Assembly (NCBI GenBank): GCA_946479905.1
Contig: CAMLIA010000087.1
Coordinates: 1 to 16,543, forward strand
Reading direction: 5' to 3'
Source: an uncultured Frankiales bacterium
GTDB taxonomy: Bacteria > Actinomycetota > Actinomycetes > Mycobacteriales > SCTD01
Length of the DNA stretch: 16,543 nt
Positions 8,401 through 16,336 of the stretch are shown here, piece after piece; the stretch's first letter is position 1, and every line of letters begins with the position of its first letter. The notes under the pieces were generated by a model, which was not told the DNA's origin, searched no databases, and saw only the letters and a list, made by a program, of their open reading frames with translations. A program made the translations under genes and the position numbers.

Positions 8401-11400
8401 CATCTGCACGAACGACCGCACGGACTGCGGGGTCGCTCAGACCGTCGCCCCGCTGGGCATCCCGATCAACCTCCAGCTCGGCAGCGTCGGCGGTCTGCTC
8501 GGCGTCGACAGCCAGGGCAGCCTCGACGTGTCGTACAAGGCGATGGCGGACCTCGGCATCGCCGTGCCGCTCTCCCTGCACCCGACACCGCTCATCCTGG
8601 GAGACAGCAAGCTCAGCCTCGCTGCCTCCGCGGGCAACGACAACCTCAGCTTCAGCGCGACCTTCGCCTCGCTCACGGCGACTGTCGGCACCGGGGTGGA
8701 CACCGACACGACCAACTCCGACCCGGACCCCGGCGTGGGGAAGGCGCACGTCGGTGCCGCCCTCGACGTCGGCCGTTCGAGCGGCAACACCGCCCTCGAC
8801 GGCTACGAGCCTGGCGACTTCTTCGACTCGACCTTCGGCGTGCAGCCGGTCAGCAGCGGCGACCAGCACTGCGATCAGGGCGTCAACGGCACGACGACCG
8901 TGGAGCTCACGGGTCCGGCCTGCGCCAAGTTCTCGGTCGGGTTCGAGGGCACCTACCTCGGTGACGTCGGCTTCTACGTCGACAGCGGCGGCAACTTCGT
9001 CCCGGTCGTGCCGGACGACCTGATCACCAAGCTCGGCCAGCAGCTGCTCAGCTTCAGCAACCTGCTGGACACGCTGAACAAGCTGGTCGACCAGCTGCGC
9101 ACCACGCTCAGCGGCGCCGCGGGTGGCACGAAGCTGCCCGTTGTCGGTGATGTGCTCGACGCCGGCGCGAACGTGGCCAACAAGGTCCACGACGCGGTCA
9201 GCGCCCTGCAGACCCTGGTGAACCAGGTGCCGACCGACCACCCCGGCGACTTCAAGACCGCGCTGCACGACGCTGCCTACAACGCCCTCAACGGGACGGG
9301 CTACCTGCAGGACAGCAACGCCCCTGCGGGTGTCGACGCCGGCGACGTCGTCGTCAGCCTCAAGTGCGGCAACCACGAGTGCACCAACAGCGACTCGCAG
9401 CTGAGCATCTCCAAGGCGGAGTTCCAGGCGAAGCTCGGCCAGGGCACCATCAGCGGCAGCAGCTGCACAGGTGGGGGCTGCGCCACCGACGGCGTCATCC
9501 CGTTCGACATCGGTCTGAAGGGCCTGCCCGTCCGCGCCAGCGGTGCGATCGCGCCGCACGCCGGGTGGACGCTCACCCTCGACTTCGGCGTCGACCGGCT
9601 CAAGGGCCCGTTCATGGGCGTCGGCTCCGGTGGCGTCGGCGGTGAGATCGGCGCATCCATCGGCCTGGGCGACGCCGCCTGCGACGACAACCTGGACCCC
9701 GTGGCGGCAGCCACCAACAACGCACCTGCAGCTCTGGGGGACGTGTCCGCGACCCGCTGCCTGCAGGGCACCCTCGGCTTCCTCGGGGTGCAGCTGCGCG
9801 ATCGCCAGTCCACGCCGTCCAGCGTCGGGGTGCACGCACTCCTCACGCTGACCAAGAAGGGTTCCGGCGCCGGTCATGCCGAGCTGAGCATCAGCGACCT
9901 CACGGCAGGGTTGGCCGAGGCGCACTTCAGCGCGAGTGCCACTGCTGACATCCACCTGCGGCTGCGCACCGGCATCAAGACCGGGGAGACCATCTCGCTG
10001 CCCAGCGTGATCGGTGTCCTCAACATCACGGGTGGCGTCAGCTACGACAGCGACAGCGGCCCGACCACCAACCCGCCGGCGATCACGTTCGACAACCTCT
10101 ACCTCGACCTGGGCAAGACGCTCGGCAGCTTCCTCGGCGGCATCGTCAACGACGTCAAGCGCGTCACGTCGCCGTTCCGGCCTGTCATCGACACCCTGCA
10201 GGCACCGTTGCCGGTCCTGAGCCAGCTCGCCGCGCTGGTGGGCCAGCCGCCGGTCACGCTGATCAGCCTGCTCGGGGCCGTCACCGGAGCCGACCTCAGC
10301 CTGGTGCACAGCTTCCTGTCGGTCGTGCAGTTCATCAACAACCTGCCCGACCCGACGAACGACACCATCCTCATCCCGCTCGGCCAGCAGACCGGCAACC
10401 ACCGCGACGCGGGCATGTTCACGGTCAGCGGCGCGGCAGCGCAGCAGGACCAGACACCCGACTCCGCCGGCGACAAGCTCGTCCAGGGCCCGTCCTCGGC
10501 GGGTGGCTCGCTGCTCGACGGGCTGGCGAGCGCCTACCCCGGCGTCGACGCGCTCGACCCGCACCGCTCGGCGTACGTGTCCGACGACCACGACGACGAC
10601 CCCGGGATCAAGACGACGTTCGGCGTCCGCGGCCTCGAGTTCCCGATCTTCGACAGCGCGTCGAACATCTTCAAGATCCTCATGGGCCAGGACGTGAAGA
10701 TCGTCGAGTACCGGATGGGCACGCTGCAGGCGACGGCCGGCTTCGACGTCACCTTCGGTCCGTTCTTCATCGGGCCGGTGCCGGTGGACGTCTTCATCGG
10801 CGGCTCGGCGACCATCACGGGCACGTTCGCCTTCGGCTACGACACGTCCGGCATCCGCAAGGTGCTCGACGGCGGTTCAGGGGAGCACCTGCTGGACGGG
10901 CTGTTCCTCGACGACCTCGACAGCAGCGGCAACGACATCCCCGAGCTCACCCTCACCGGTGAGGTCCACGCGGGCGCCCAGGTCGATCTCGTCATCGTCA
11001 AGGCCGGGGTCGAGGGTGGCATCAGGCTGACGCTCAACCTCAACCTGCACGACGACAACCATGATGGCGTGCTCCACATCGAGGAGATCGCCAACAAGCT
11101 CAGCAACCCGATCTGCCTGTTCGACGTGAGCGGGGAGCTCGACTTCTTCCTCAACTTCTTCGTCGAGTTCGACCTGTTCTTCTTCAGCGACCGGTTCGAC
11201 TGGGAGATCCTCAACATCAAGCTGCTCGACTTCAGCGCCTCCTGCAACCCGTCGCAGCCACCGAGGCTCGCGACTCAGAGCGGAGGGACGCTGACCCTGC
11301 TGATGGGCAGCGAGGCCAACCGGAACGCCCGCGGCATCTCGGTCGACTCGATCGACGAGAAGTTCACCGTGCGTCCGATCGGGACGGCCGGCATGCACGA

Positions 11401-14400
11401 GAGCGACACGCCGACCAGCTACGCGGTCACCGCGTTCGGGCTCACGCAGGAGTTCGGTCCGCTCGCCAAGGGCGCCGGCCACAACGTCACCCCGATCACC
11501 TCGATCTCGGCGAACGGCGAGGACGGCAAGGACACGATCAGCCTGGTCGACGGTGCGACGCCGACTGACCCACCCGTCCCGCTGCACGCCCGCGCCGTCG
11601 CGAACCTGCACGGTGGTGACAACGACGACGTGCTCCAGGGCGGGTACGCCGACGACTACCTCTACGGTGACGGTGGCAACGACACCGTCAGTGGCGGCAA
11701 CGGTTCCGACCACGTGTACGGCGCGGACGGCAACGACACGCTGAACGGCGACCTGGGTGACGACTACCTCTACGCCGGCAACAACAACGACCACGCCAAC
11801 GGCGGGCCCGGTTCGGACCACGTGTACGGCGAGGAGGGCAACGACGTCATCGACGGTGGCCCGGCCAACAAGACCGGCACCGGCCAGGACGGCGACAACA
11901 CCCTGGTCGGCGGCAACGGCAACGACGCCATCACCGGCGGCCCCGGCGTGGACCACGTCTACGGCGACACCGAGGTGGCGGACTGCACGTCGTCCTCGGC
12001 TCCCGAGGACCCGCCGACGCACCAGGACACGGTTGATGCAGGTGAAGGTGCCGACTTCGTGTACGGCGGCCCGGGCGACGACCAGCTCACCGGTGGTCCC
12101 GACTCCGACACGATCTGCGGCTCCGGCGGCGCCGACCTGATCGAGGGTGACTCGCCGACCAGCACGCTCCGCCCAGGCAACGACAACCTCGACGGCGGTC
12201 CGCAGAACGACTACATCCTCGGTCGGGCCGGTAACGACGCGATCAACGGTGGCTCCGACAACGACCGGATCCTCGGCGACGTCGGCGACGACTCGATCCG
12301 CGGCGGCACCGGTCGCGACGTGATCGACGGCAGTGCCGGCAACGACGTCATCATCGGCGACGGCGGCACGATCGATGCCACGCCGCCCGACGGCGCGCAC
12401 AGCGGGACGCAGGATCAGCGCGTCGCCCTGGCGCACGCGAGCGACGTTGCGGCAGGCGACACGAACACCTGCCCGGCCAGCAGCGCGGCCTACGACAACG
12501 TGGGCCGGCTGACGGACACCTCGTCAGGCAACGGTGACTGCATCCTGGGTGGCGGCAACGACGACGTCATCTTCGGCACCGGCGGCGGCGACGACATCAA
12601 CGCCGGGGACGGCGCTGACTACGTCGATGGCGGCAGCGGGCCGGACAACATGCGGGGCGGCAACGATGCCGACACCATGTTCGGCCGTGGCGGCATGGAC
12701 GTCATGTACGGCGACAAGGGCAACGACACCATGCAGGGCAACGACCAGGCCGACACCATGCGTGGCGGGCTGGACGACGACGACATGCAGGGCAACGGCG
12801 ACGTCGACACGATGTACGGCGACGCAGGCCAGGACGACATGGTCGGCGGCTCCGCGGCCGCCGGCCAGGCCGACAGCGGCGACTTCGTGTACGGCAACGC
12901 CGGCCAGGACGTCATCGCCGGTGACAACGCACTCATCGTCCGCACCGGTGGCAACTTCGCCGAGGATCCGAGCTCGCAAGCTCGGTCTGTGACCCTCTAC
13001 GACGTCGACACCACCAACACCACGCTGTACGGCGACGACACCATCCAGGGTGGCGAGGACAACGACCGCGCCTACGGGCAGTCCGGTGCCGACGGCATCA
13101 GCGGCGGCTCCGGCAAGGACCGGCTCTTCGGCAACCAGGGCGTCGACACCATGCACGGTGACGACGGCGACGACCTCATGGTCGGTGGCTCCGACGGCAA
13201 GGGCGCCCAGGACGCCGGCGACATCATGTTCGGCGACAACGGCGTCGACACCATGGTCGGTGACAACGGCACGCTGGCCTGGACCGGAGCGCTCACGCCT
13301 GACGACTCCCAGACGGCCGGCAGCTTCGGCGACGACACCATGCACGGCAACGCCGGTGACGACGTCATGTACGGCGAGCTCGGCGGCGACACGATGAACG
13401 GTGACGCCGACCACGACCGGATGGTCGGTGACCTGGGCACCATCACGCCCATCGCGGGGAGCCCGGCGACTGACCCCGACGGCGTGCCGCGCAGCACCAC
13501 CGCGCTGCTCCTGCCTGAGGTGGGCGGGGTGGACCACATGTACGGCGACGGCTCGGCCGACCGGATGTGGGGCGGCAACGACGACGACGTCATGGAGGGC
13601 GGCCCTGGTGACGACTACATCGAGGGCAACGACGGTGCGGACACGCTCCGCGGCTTCGACAGCCAGGTCGACGCGAACCCGCCGGTCAACCCCGGTGCGT
13701 GCGACCCCGTCTCCGACAACGACGACATCATCGGCGGCAGCAGCTCGGCCAACCCTGACGCCACCAAGCGGGACGTCGGGGAGACCCTGATCCAGGGCAA
13801 CTGCGGCTTCGACGTGATCCTGGGCGACAACGGCCAGCTCACCCGGACCCCGAGCGCCGACAACCTGAGCTGGGTCCAGGACGTCGTGCAGAAGGGCCCG
13901 GCACGCACCATCGTCCTCGACGACACCACGCGCCCGGCCGGCCAGCTCCCGCTGGTCAGCGGTGGCGACACGATCGAGGGCAACGCCGGCAACGACAAGG
14001 TGTTCGGTGAGGGCGGGAACGACACCATCCGTGGCGACACGGGTGACGACGTGCTCGTCGGCAACCAGGACAGCGACACCATCAACGGCAACGACGGCGA
14101 GGACGACGTCATCGGCGGCAGCCTCGGCGGCGACGGCACCACGGCGGGCCTGGTCGGCAAGGGCCAGCTCGACGCAGGTGACCGGCTCTACGGTGACGCG
14201 GACCAGGACGTCATCCTCGGCGACAACGCCCAGGTGACCCGACCGTTCACCGGTCTCAACTGGGACCTCGACCCGGTGACGGGTGGGCACCAGCGCAACA
14301 TCACGCTCTGGGACACCGAGCGCACCACGTCGGGCCTGCTCACCGTGAGCGGCAACGACCTGGGCCTCGGTGGCACGGGCAACGACCGGATGTTCGGTGA

Positions 14401-16336
14401 AGGTGGCAACGACACCTTCAAGGGCAACGACGGCGACGACTTCGTCCAGGGCAACCAGGGCGGCGACCTGCTCGAGGGCAACGACGGTGAGGACGACCTC
14501 ATCGGCGGTAGCCGGACGGCTGGTCAGCTCGACGGCGACGACGTCATCCACGGTGGCGGCGGGGCGGACGTGGCGATCGGGGACAACGGCCTGATCGACC
14601 GGGCCCCGCTCAACGGCAACGGGCCGTACGACTACGTCACCTACCAGATCGGCCAGGTGTCGAAGCGCTCGGTCAAGCTGTTCGACGTCGACAGCTCCAA
14701 CCCCGACATCGCCGGCAGCGACGTGGTCGCGGGCGGCCAGGGCGTGGACGTCCTGTTCGGACAGGGCGAGAACGACTACGTCTTCGGCGGCACCGAGGAC
14801 GACTACCTCGAGGGCAACGCGGCCACCGACTTCGAGTTCGGCGACCTCAACCCCGAGCAGGTCGGCCCCGGCAACCCGGCTCAGCTCACGAGCGGGCTGC
14901 CGGCGCTGCCGAGCGGGCTGCCGGTGGAGGACGGCGCGACGTCGCCGCTGTCACCGCAGCCGCAGCTCGACGGGCCGGCGGGCGTCGATGGCCAGGACGA
15001 CATCATCGGCGGCAACAGCACCGCGGGCCGACTGGACGCCAACGACTTCCAGTACGGCAACGGCGCCGCCGACTTCATGCTCGGGGACAACGGGCAGCTC
15101 GTGCGCACGATCAGCTCGGGGGACTACACGCACTACCTGACGTACAACCCGATCACGATCCAGCGCACCGTCACCCGGTTCTGCGCGAGCGCGGCCAGCG
15201 CCGCGACGTGCGAGGCGACCGGCCGGTTCGGCGGCGACTACCAGGAGGGCAACGCCGGCGACGACTACATCTGGGGTCAGGACGGCAACGACACCCAGCT
15301 GGGTGGCACCGAGAACGACGACATGTACGGCGAGCTCGGTGACGACCGGATGTTCGGCGAGGACGGCGAGGACGCCATGGTCGGCGACCGCGGTGGCATC
15401 ACCGACACCAAGCTGACCAACACGAACCCACAGGTGAACGACACCACCAACGGTCCGACGTTCTTCGACTACCACGCGCTGGAGAAGGACCAGCTGGACC
15501 GGCGCGTGGCGATGAACAAGGACTTCGGTGGCGGGTCGCTCCCGCACCCGGGCATCACTGAGGGCGGCGTCGACTACATGTCGGGTGGCCGCGGTCACGA
15601 CTCGATGCACGGCGAGTTCAACGACGACGTCATGAACGGCGACTCCGGCGGCGACTACATGTTCGGCGACGACGGTGGTGACGCCATCTGGGGCGGCAAG
15701 GGCAGCGACAACCCCGCGACCCCGAATGCCGTCCAGGAGTCGACCGGACCGAACGCCGCGCAGGGCATCACGCGGAACAACCTCATCGACGTCATCTTCG
15801 GTGGCTTCGGTGGGTCCGCGTCGAGCCCAGGTGGCCAGATCACGGGCGGCTCGGACGTCATCGACTGGCGGCCGCGGCCAGGGGTCGACCCGGCCTCGTG
15901 GCTGCAGATCACGCACACCGACAACGACACCATCGACCCGGCGACGACCCTGGACAACCAGCACCACCAGGGCCTCGACTGGATCTACGGTGGCTGGGAC
16001 CGCGACGTCATGCAGGGCGACGTCGGCAAGAACGGTCCGGACTTCGGTGACCGGCTGCTCGACTGGGTCGGCGCGTTCAACCTGTACTCGCGCTGCAACG
16101 CGAGCTACGGCGACGACGGCGACGTGCGGCAGCTCAGCCCGGACGCCCAGCTGTTCATCCAGAACCTTGCCTACGGCTCCGGTGCGGGCAGCTCGTTGAG
16201 CGACGTGCAGACGCCGGCCTCCTCCGGCGGCAAGGAGATGGCGCTCGTCTACCAGAGCGACATCAACAGCAACAACGGCAAGGCCTACCCGACCACGCCG
16301 GGGCACTTCGACAACCCGTACTGCAACGGGGCCTGA
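5369..16336 (+). CDS. Giant secreted RTX-type calcium-binding protein (3655 residues)
   Basis: This is a very large exported protein, probably surface-associated or released. A Sec signal peptide occupies residues 1-29, with predicted cleavage after AHA. Residues 30 to about 2080 are beta-rich, Thr/Ser/Ala/Gly/Asp-rich sequence with degenerate long repeats. These include helical hydrophobic segments around LPLLHDG (340), LPVVGK (807), LPVVGD (1256) and LPVLSQ (1614). A canonical EF-hand loop is at 1895-1906, followed by a Phe-rich segment. From 2082 to about 3447 it consists of RTX nonapeptide-like repeats (GGxGxDxxx and relatives). These bind calcium and fold as beta-rolls in known proteins. 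Nine GDN-type caps interrupt them. Residues 3448-3655 form a separate C-terminal domain. There is no LPXTG motif and no C-terminal membrane segment, so the anchor is unknown. All 26 cysteines fall into local pairs. Adhesion, S-layer-like or matrix function is plausible, but no enzymatic domain is visible. Confidence 0.9.
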   Translation: MNGHMRKLRIAAMLALLAGVFSSTSSAHADDARVQAASTAIQSYLGDLSSVASLPALDKALPMTSLRPAGQAGLDLANEFNHIASGIGSYGSVDDLRNGLEGLDDTSGPIHVAVGNGGASGPVATNLSGDTLTVTVPLRVSRDASGPLSFGASPLNVHSGAITAHLQLDTTLVFTVNLALVQSNAADAVSLAPTDLTFDATATSAPLSVSTSIGLATVSVGGTITNASLSLPIALADPDGIGGITLDEVGSTLGTDLASTTPTAALSASVTLDTDLIPGTPDVTIPFGLGPDGFTATATSTTGLASFNPFTNVTPDALIGGVGQLASGLSSLSAGANLNLPLLHDGLASLAKLADPVLNFVADQSVLCGSTDSNPPTGNGDGVPNGLVIYCIATSLGAVKPGSVTWTAVSGAHIDTGAGTSVTHTSGTPANNTITGPEVVASDKVRAQFIRDTGPVVIQATYQTTDNVSHTVVQGPRTASDLMSRLVSAAGFEADPTPGTGPIQYDGSTRALTFHLVRHFNIPMPSTANATIDIGDKLKEVTHIGALSALTPAGATAATVKLGMSGITLDITFGVLLVDDVANIDPTGSAYGPYESTLPRGPQDRFFVGAPTGHVLSIDDVSANVDVNLQGSLGFLKIAVDGDGDHTHALSFSKEDGNTGPVLAADFHPGSGIPLTVDGGSQTVANAITLRGLGKINLLTSNTVTKTINAKLHAGLHGKASILTGSGETVLGEGDISVDVPSAAALFQDPVPTDAIQVHADDFVNSLGDFDNIDPSNPQAMLGLILGAVTSILNQIDSASGAFDTSLPVVGKSPKELFSQLSQLRESFSELSGGPGPVIRCGTAITGGTVSGSPDGLVQADGTTQSPLLCQADITKPLATGQVPSWVVETLNPPSTTTVAGAANQVGTGTSPATAAVTLNPPASANGFLLSKDHPEGYRVRLTYTDTELTHHAELPSLGAPTNLQDLADAITDKLGLPAGFLEFGITPNLTKHSTSGDTTVRALTVKIHAGICTNDRTDCGVAQTVAPLGIPINLQLGSVGGLLGVDSQGSLDVSYKAMADLGIAVPLSLHPTPLILGDSKLSLAASAGNDNLSFSATFASLTATVGTGVDTDTTNSDPDPGVGKAHVGAALDVGRSSGNTALDGYEPGDFFDSTFGVQPVSSGDQHCDQGVNGTTTVELTGPACAKFSVGFEGTYLGDVGFYVDSGGNFVPVVPDDLITKLGQQLLSFSNLLDTLNKLVDQLRTTLSGAAGGTKLPVVGDVLDAGANVANKVHDAVSALQTLVNQVPTDHPGDFKTALHDAAYNALNGTGYLQDSNAPAGVDAGDVVVSLKCGNHECTNSDSQLSISKAEFQAKLGQGTISGSSCTGGGCATDGVIPFDIGLKGLPVRASGAIAPHAGWTLTLDFGVDRLKGPFMGVGSGGVGGEIGASIGLGDAACDDNLDPVAAATNNAPAALGDVSATRCLQGTLGFLGVQLRDRQSTPSSVGVHALLTLTKKGSGAGHAELSISDLTAGLAEAHFSASATADIHLRLRTGIKTGETISLPSVIGVLNITGGVSYDSDSGPTTNPPAITFDNLYLDLGKTLGSFLGGIVNDVKRVTSPFRPVIDTLQAPLPVLSQLAALVGQPPVTLISLLGAVTGADLSLVHSFLSVVQFINNLPDPTNDTILIPLGQQTGNHRDAGMFTVSGAAAQQDQTPDSAGDKLVQGPSSAGGSLLDGLASAYPGVDALDPHRSAYVSDDHDDDPGIKTTFGVRGLEFPIFDSASNIFKILMGQDVKIVEYRMGTLQATAGFDVTFGPFFIGPVPVDVFIGGSATITGTFAFGYDTSGIRKVLDGGSGEHLLDGLFLDDLDSSGNDIPELTLTGEVHAGAQVDLVIVKAGVEGGIRLTLNLNLHDDNHDGVLHIEEIANKLSNPICLFDVSGELDFFLNFFVEFDLFFFSDRFDWEILNIKLLDFSASCNPSQPPRLATQSGGTLTLLMGSEANRNARGISVDSIDEKFTVRPIGTAGMHESDTPTSYAVTAFGLTQEFGPLAKGAGHNVTPITSISANGEDGKDTISLVDGATPTDPPVPLHARAVANLHGGDNDDVLQGGYADDYLYGDGGNDTVSGGNGSDHVYGADGNDTLNGDLGDDYLYAGNNNDHANGGPGSDHVYGEEGNDVIDGGPANKTGTGQDGDNTLVGGNGNDAITGGPGVDHVYGDTEVADCTSSSAPEDPPTHQDTVDAGEGADFVYGGPGDDQLTGGPDSDTICGSGGADLIEGDSPTSTLRPGNDNLDGGPQNDYILGRAGNDAINGGSDNDRILGDVGDDSIRGGTGRDVIDGSAGNDVIIGDGGTIDATPPDGAHSGTQDQRVALAHASDVAAGDTNTCPASSAAYDNVGRLTDTSSGNGDCILGGGNDDVIFGTGGGDDINAGDGADYVDGGSGPDNMRGGNDADTMFGRGGMDVMYGDKGNDTMQGNDQADTMRGGLDDDDMQGNGDVDTMYGDAGQDDMVGGSAAAGQADSGDFVYGNAGQDVIAGDNALIVRTGGNFAEDPSSQARSVTLYDVDTTNTTLYGDDTIQGGEDNDRAYGQSGADGISGGSGKDRLFGNQGVDTMHGDDGDDLMVGGSDGKGAQDAGDIMFGDNGVDTMVGDNGTLAWTGALTPDDSQTAGSFGDDTMHGNAGDDVMYGELGGDTMNGDADHDRMVGDLGTITPIAGSPATDPDGVPRSTTALLLPEVGGVDHMYGDGSADRMWGGNDDDVMEGGPGDDYIEGNDGADTLRGFDSQVDANPPVNPGACDPVSDNDDIIGGSSSANPDATKRDVGETLIQGNCGFDVILGDNGQLTRTPSADNLSWVQDVVQKGPARTIVLDDTTRPAGQLPLVSGGDTIEGNAGNDKVFGEGGNDTIRGDTGDDVLVGNQDSDTINGNDGEDDVIGGSLGGDGTTAGLVGKGQLDAGDRLYGDADQDVILGDNAQVTRPFTGLNWDLDPVTGGHQRNITLWDTERTTSGLLTVSGNDLGLGGTGNDRMFGEGGNDTFKGNDGDDFVQGNQGGDLLEGNDGEDDLIGGSRTAGQLDGDDVIHGGGGADVAIGDNGLIDRAPLNGNGPYDYVTYQIGQVSKRSVKLFDVDSSNPDIAGSDVVAGGQGVDVLFGQGENDYVFGGTEDDYLEGNAATDFEFGDLNPEQVGPGNPAQLTSGLPALPSGLPVEDGATSPLSPQPQLDGPAGVDGQDDIIGGNSTAGRLDANDFQYGNGAADFMLGDNGQLVRTISSGDYTHYLTYNPITIQRTVTRFCASAASAATCEATGRFGGDYQEGNAGDDYIWGQDGNDTQLGGTENDDMYGELGDDRMFGEDGEDAMVGDRGGITDTKLTNTNPQVNDTTNGPTFFDYHALEKDQLDRRVAMNKDFGGGSLPHPGITEGGVDYMSGGRGHDSMHGEFNDDVMNGDSGGDYMFGDDGGDAIWGGKGSDNPATPNAVQESTGPNAAQGITRNNLIDVIFGGFGGSASSPGGQITGGSDVIDWRPRPGVDPASWLQITHTDNDTIDPATTLDNQHHQGLDWIYGGWDRDVMQGDVGKNGPDFGDRLLDWVGAFNLYSRCNASYGDDGDVRQLSPDAQLFIQNLAYGSGAGSSLSDVQTPASSGGKEMALVYQSDINSNNGKAYPTTPGHFDNPYCNGA
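6299..10360 (+). repeat. Degenerate long internal repeats in the N-terminal half
   Basis: Four Leu/Pro/Val-centred helical segments recur at Leu340, Leu807, Leu1256 and Leu1614, spaced 467, 449 and 358 residues apart. Between them beta-rich blocks show corresponding landmarks, such as GSLGFLKI at residue 631 and GTLGFLGV at 1467. Cys-bounded loops (368-391, 841-870) each precede a beta stretch. The copies are too diverged for DNA-level repeats. This indicates a chain of three to four large domains built on one plan. Confidence 0.55.
11051..11086 (+). other. EF-hand calcium-binding loop
   Basis: Residues 1895-1906 read DDNHDGVLHIEE. Positions 1, 3, 5, 6, 8 and 12 are Asp, Asn, Asp, Gly, Leu and Glu, matching the canonical 12-residue EF-hand loop. 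It is flanked by LNLNLH before and IANKLS after. It is the only clear single EF-hand in the protein and lies outside the RTX region. Confidence 0.7.
12356..15394 (+). repeat. Nine GDN-type caps forming a supra-repeat in the RTX region
   Basis: GD[NGLR][GA] tetrads start at residues 2330, 2518, 2631, 2685, 2819, 2951, 3071, 3239 and 3339. Most are preceded by GG[SN] and then D[AGS][GN]D within about 30 residues. Seven of the nine are followed 15-45 residues later by R-x-V/I-x-L or a close variant, for example RSVTLYD, RTIVLDD, RNITLWD and RSVKLFD. RTX repeats then restart. The spacing is mostly 100-190 residues (one interval is 54). Confidence 0.75.
14890..14924 (+). repeat. 21-bp-period direct repeat in a Pro-rich linker
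   Basis: GAGCGGGCTGCCGG occurs at 14890-14903 and again at 14911-14924, encoding a repeated SGLP motif. It lies in a Pro/Ser/Leu-rich linker (roughly residues 3167-3205) between two RTX blocks, probably a flexible hinge. Confidence 0.6.
15710..16333 (+). other. C-terminal domain of the giant protein
   Basis: Residues 3448-3655 leave the RTX pattern. They contain aromatic and polar segments such as GLDWIYGGWDRDVMQGD, LLDWVGAFNLYSRCN and LFIQNLAYGSGAG. Cys3576 and Cys3652 form the last of the cysteine pairs. There is no cell-wall sorting motif, hydrophobic tail or basic end. The domain is a candidate for anchoring, folding nucleation or recognition. I cannot name a family. Confidence 0.65.

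Larger units (their letters stand above)
11612..15709 (+). repeat. RTX-type calcium-binding repeat region
   Basis: Residues 2082 to about 3447 are dominated by nonapeptide-like units such as GGNGNDTLY, GDGGNDTVS and GEEGNDVID. They are rich in Gly, Asp and Asn with an aliphatic residue every ninth position. In characterised hemolysin-type repeats these Asp residues bind Ca2+ and drive folding into parallel beta-rolls outside the cell. The DNA is correspondingly repetitive (many GGCAACGAC-like words), so recombination and assembly collapse are possible. Confidence 0.92.

Noticed and set aside
6806..10591. Open frame of 1261 codons on the - strand inside the giant gene
   Set aside because: It is the antisense of strongly G/C-biased codons, where stops are rare. 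Its Arg/Val/Glu/Asp-heavy composition, lack of motifs and lack of a ribosome binding site mark it as a shadow.
12524..14551. Open frame of 675 codons on the - strand in the RTX region
   Set aside because: It is the mirror of the RTX DNA repeats, giving repetitive Val/Ala/Asp-rich sequence with no independent gene signals.
11612..15709. Repeats as a CRISPR array or tandem satellite
   Set aside because: The repeats are in-frame, degenerate and nine-residue based, encoding RTX units. There are no uniform repeats with unique spacers.
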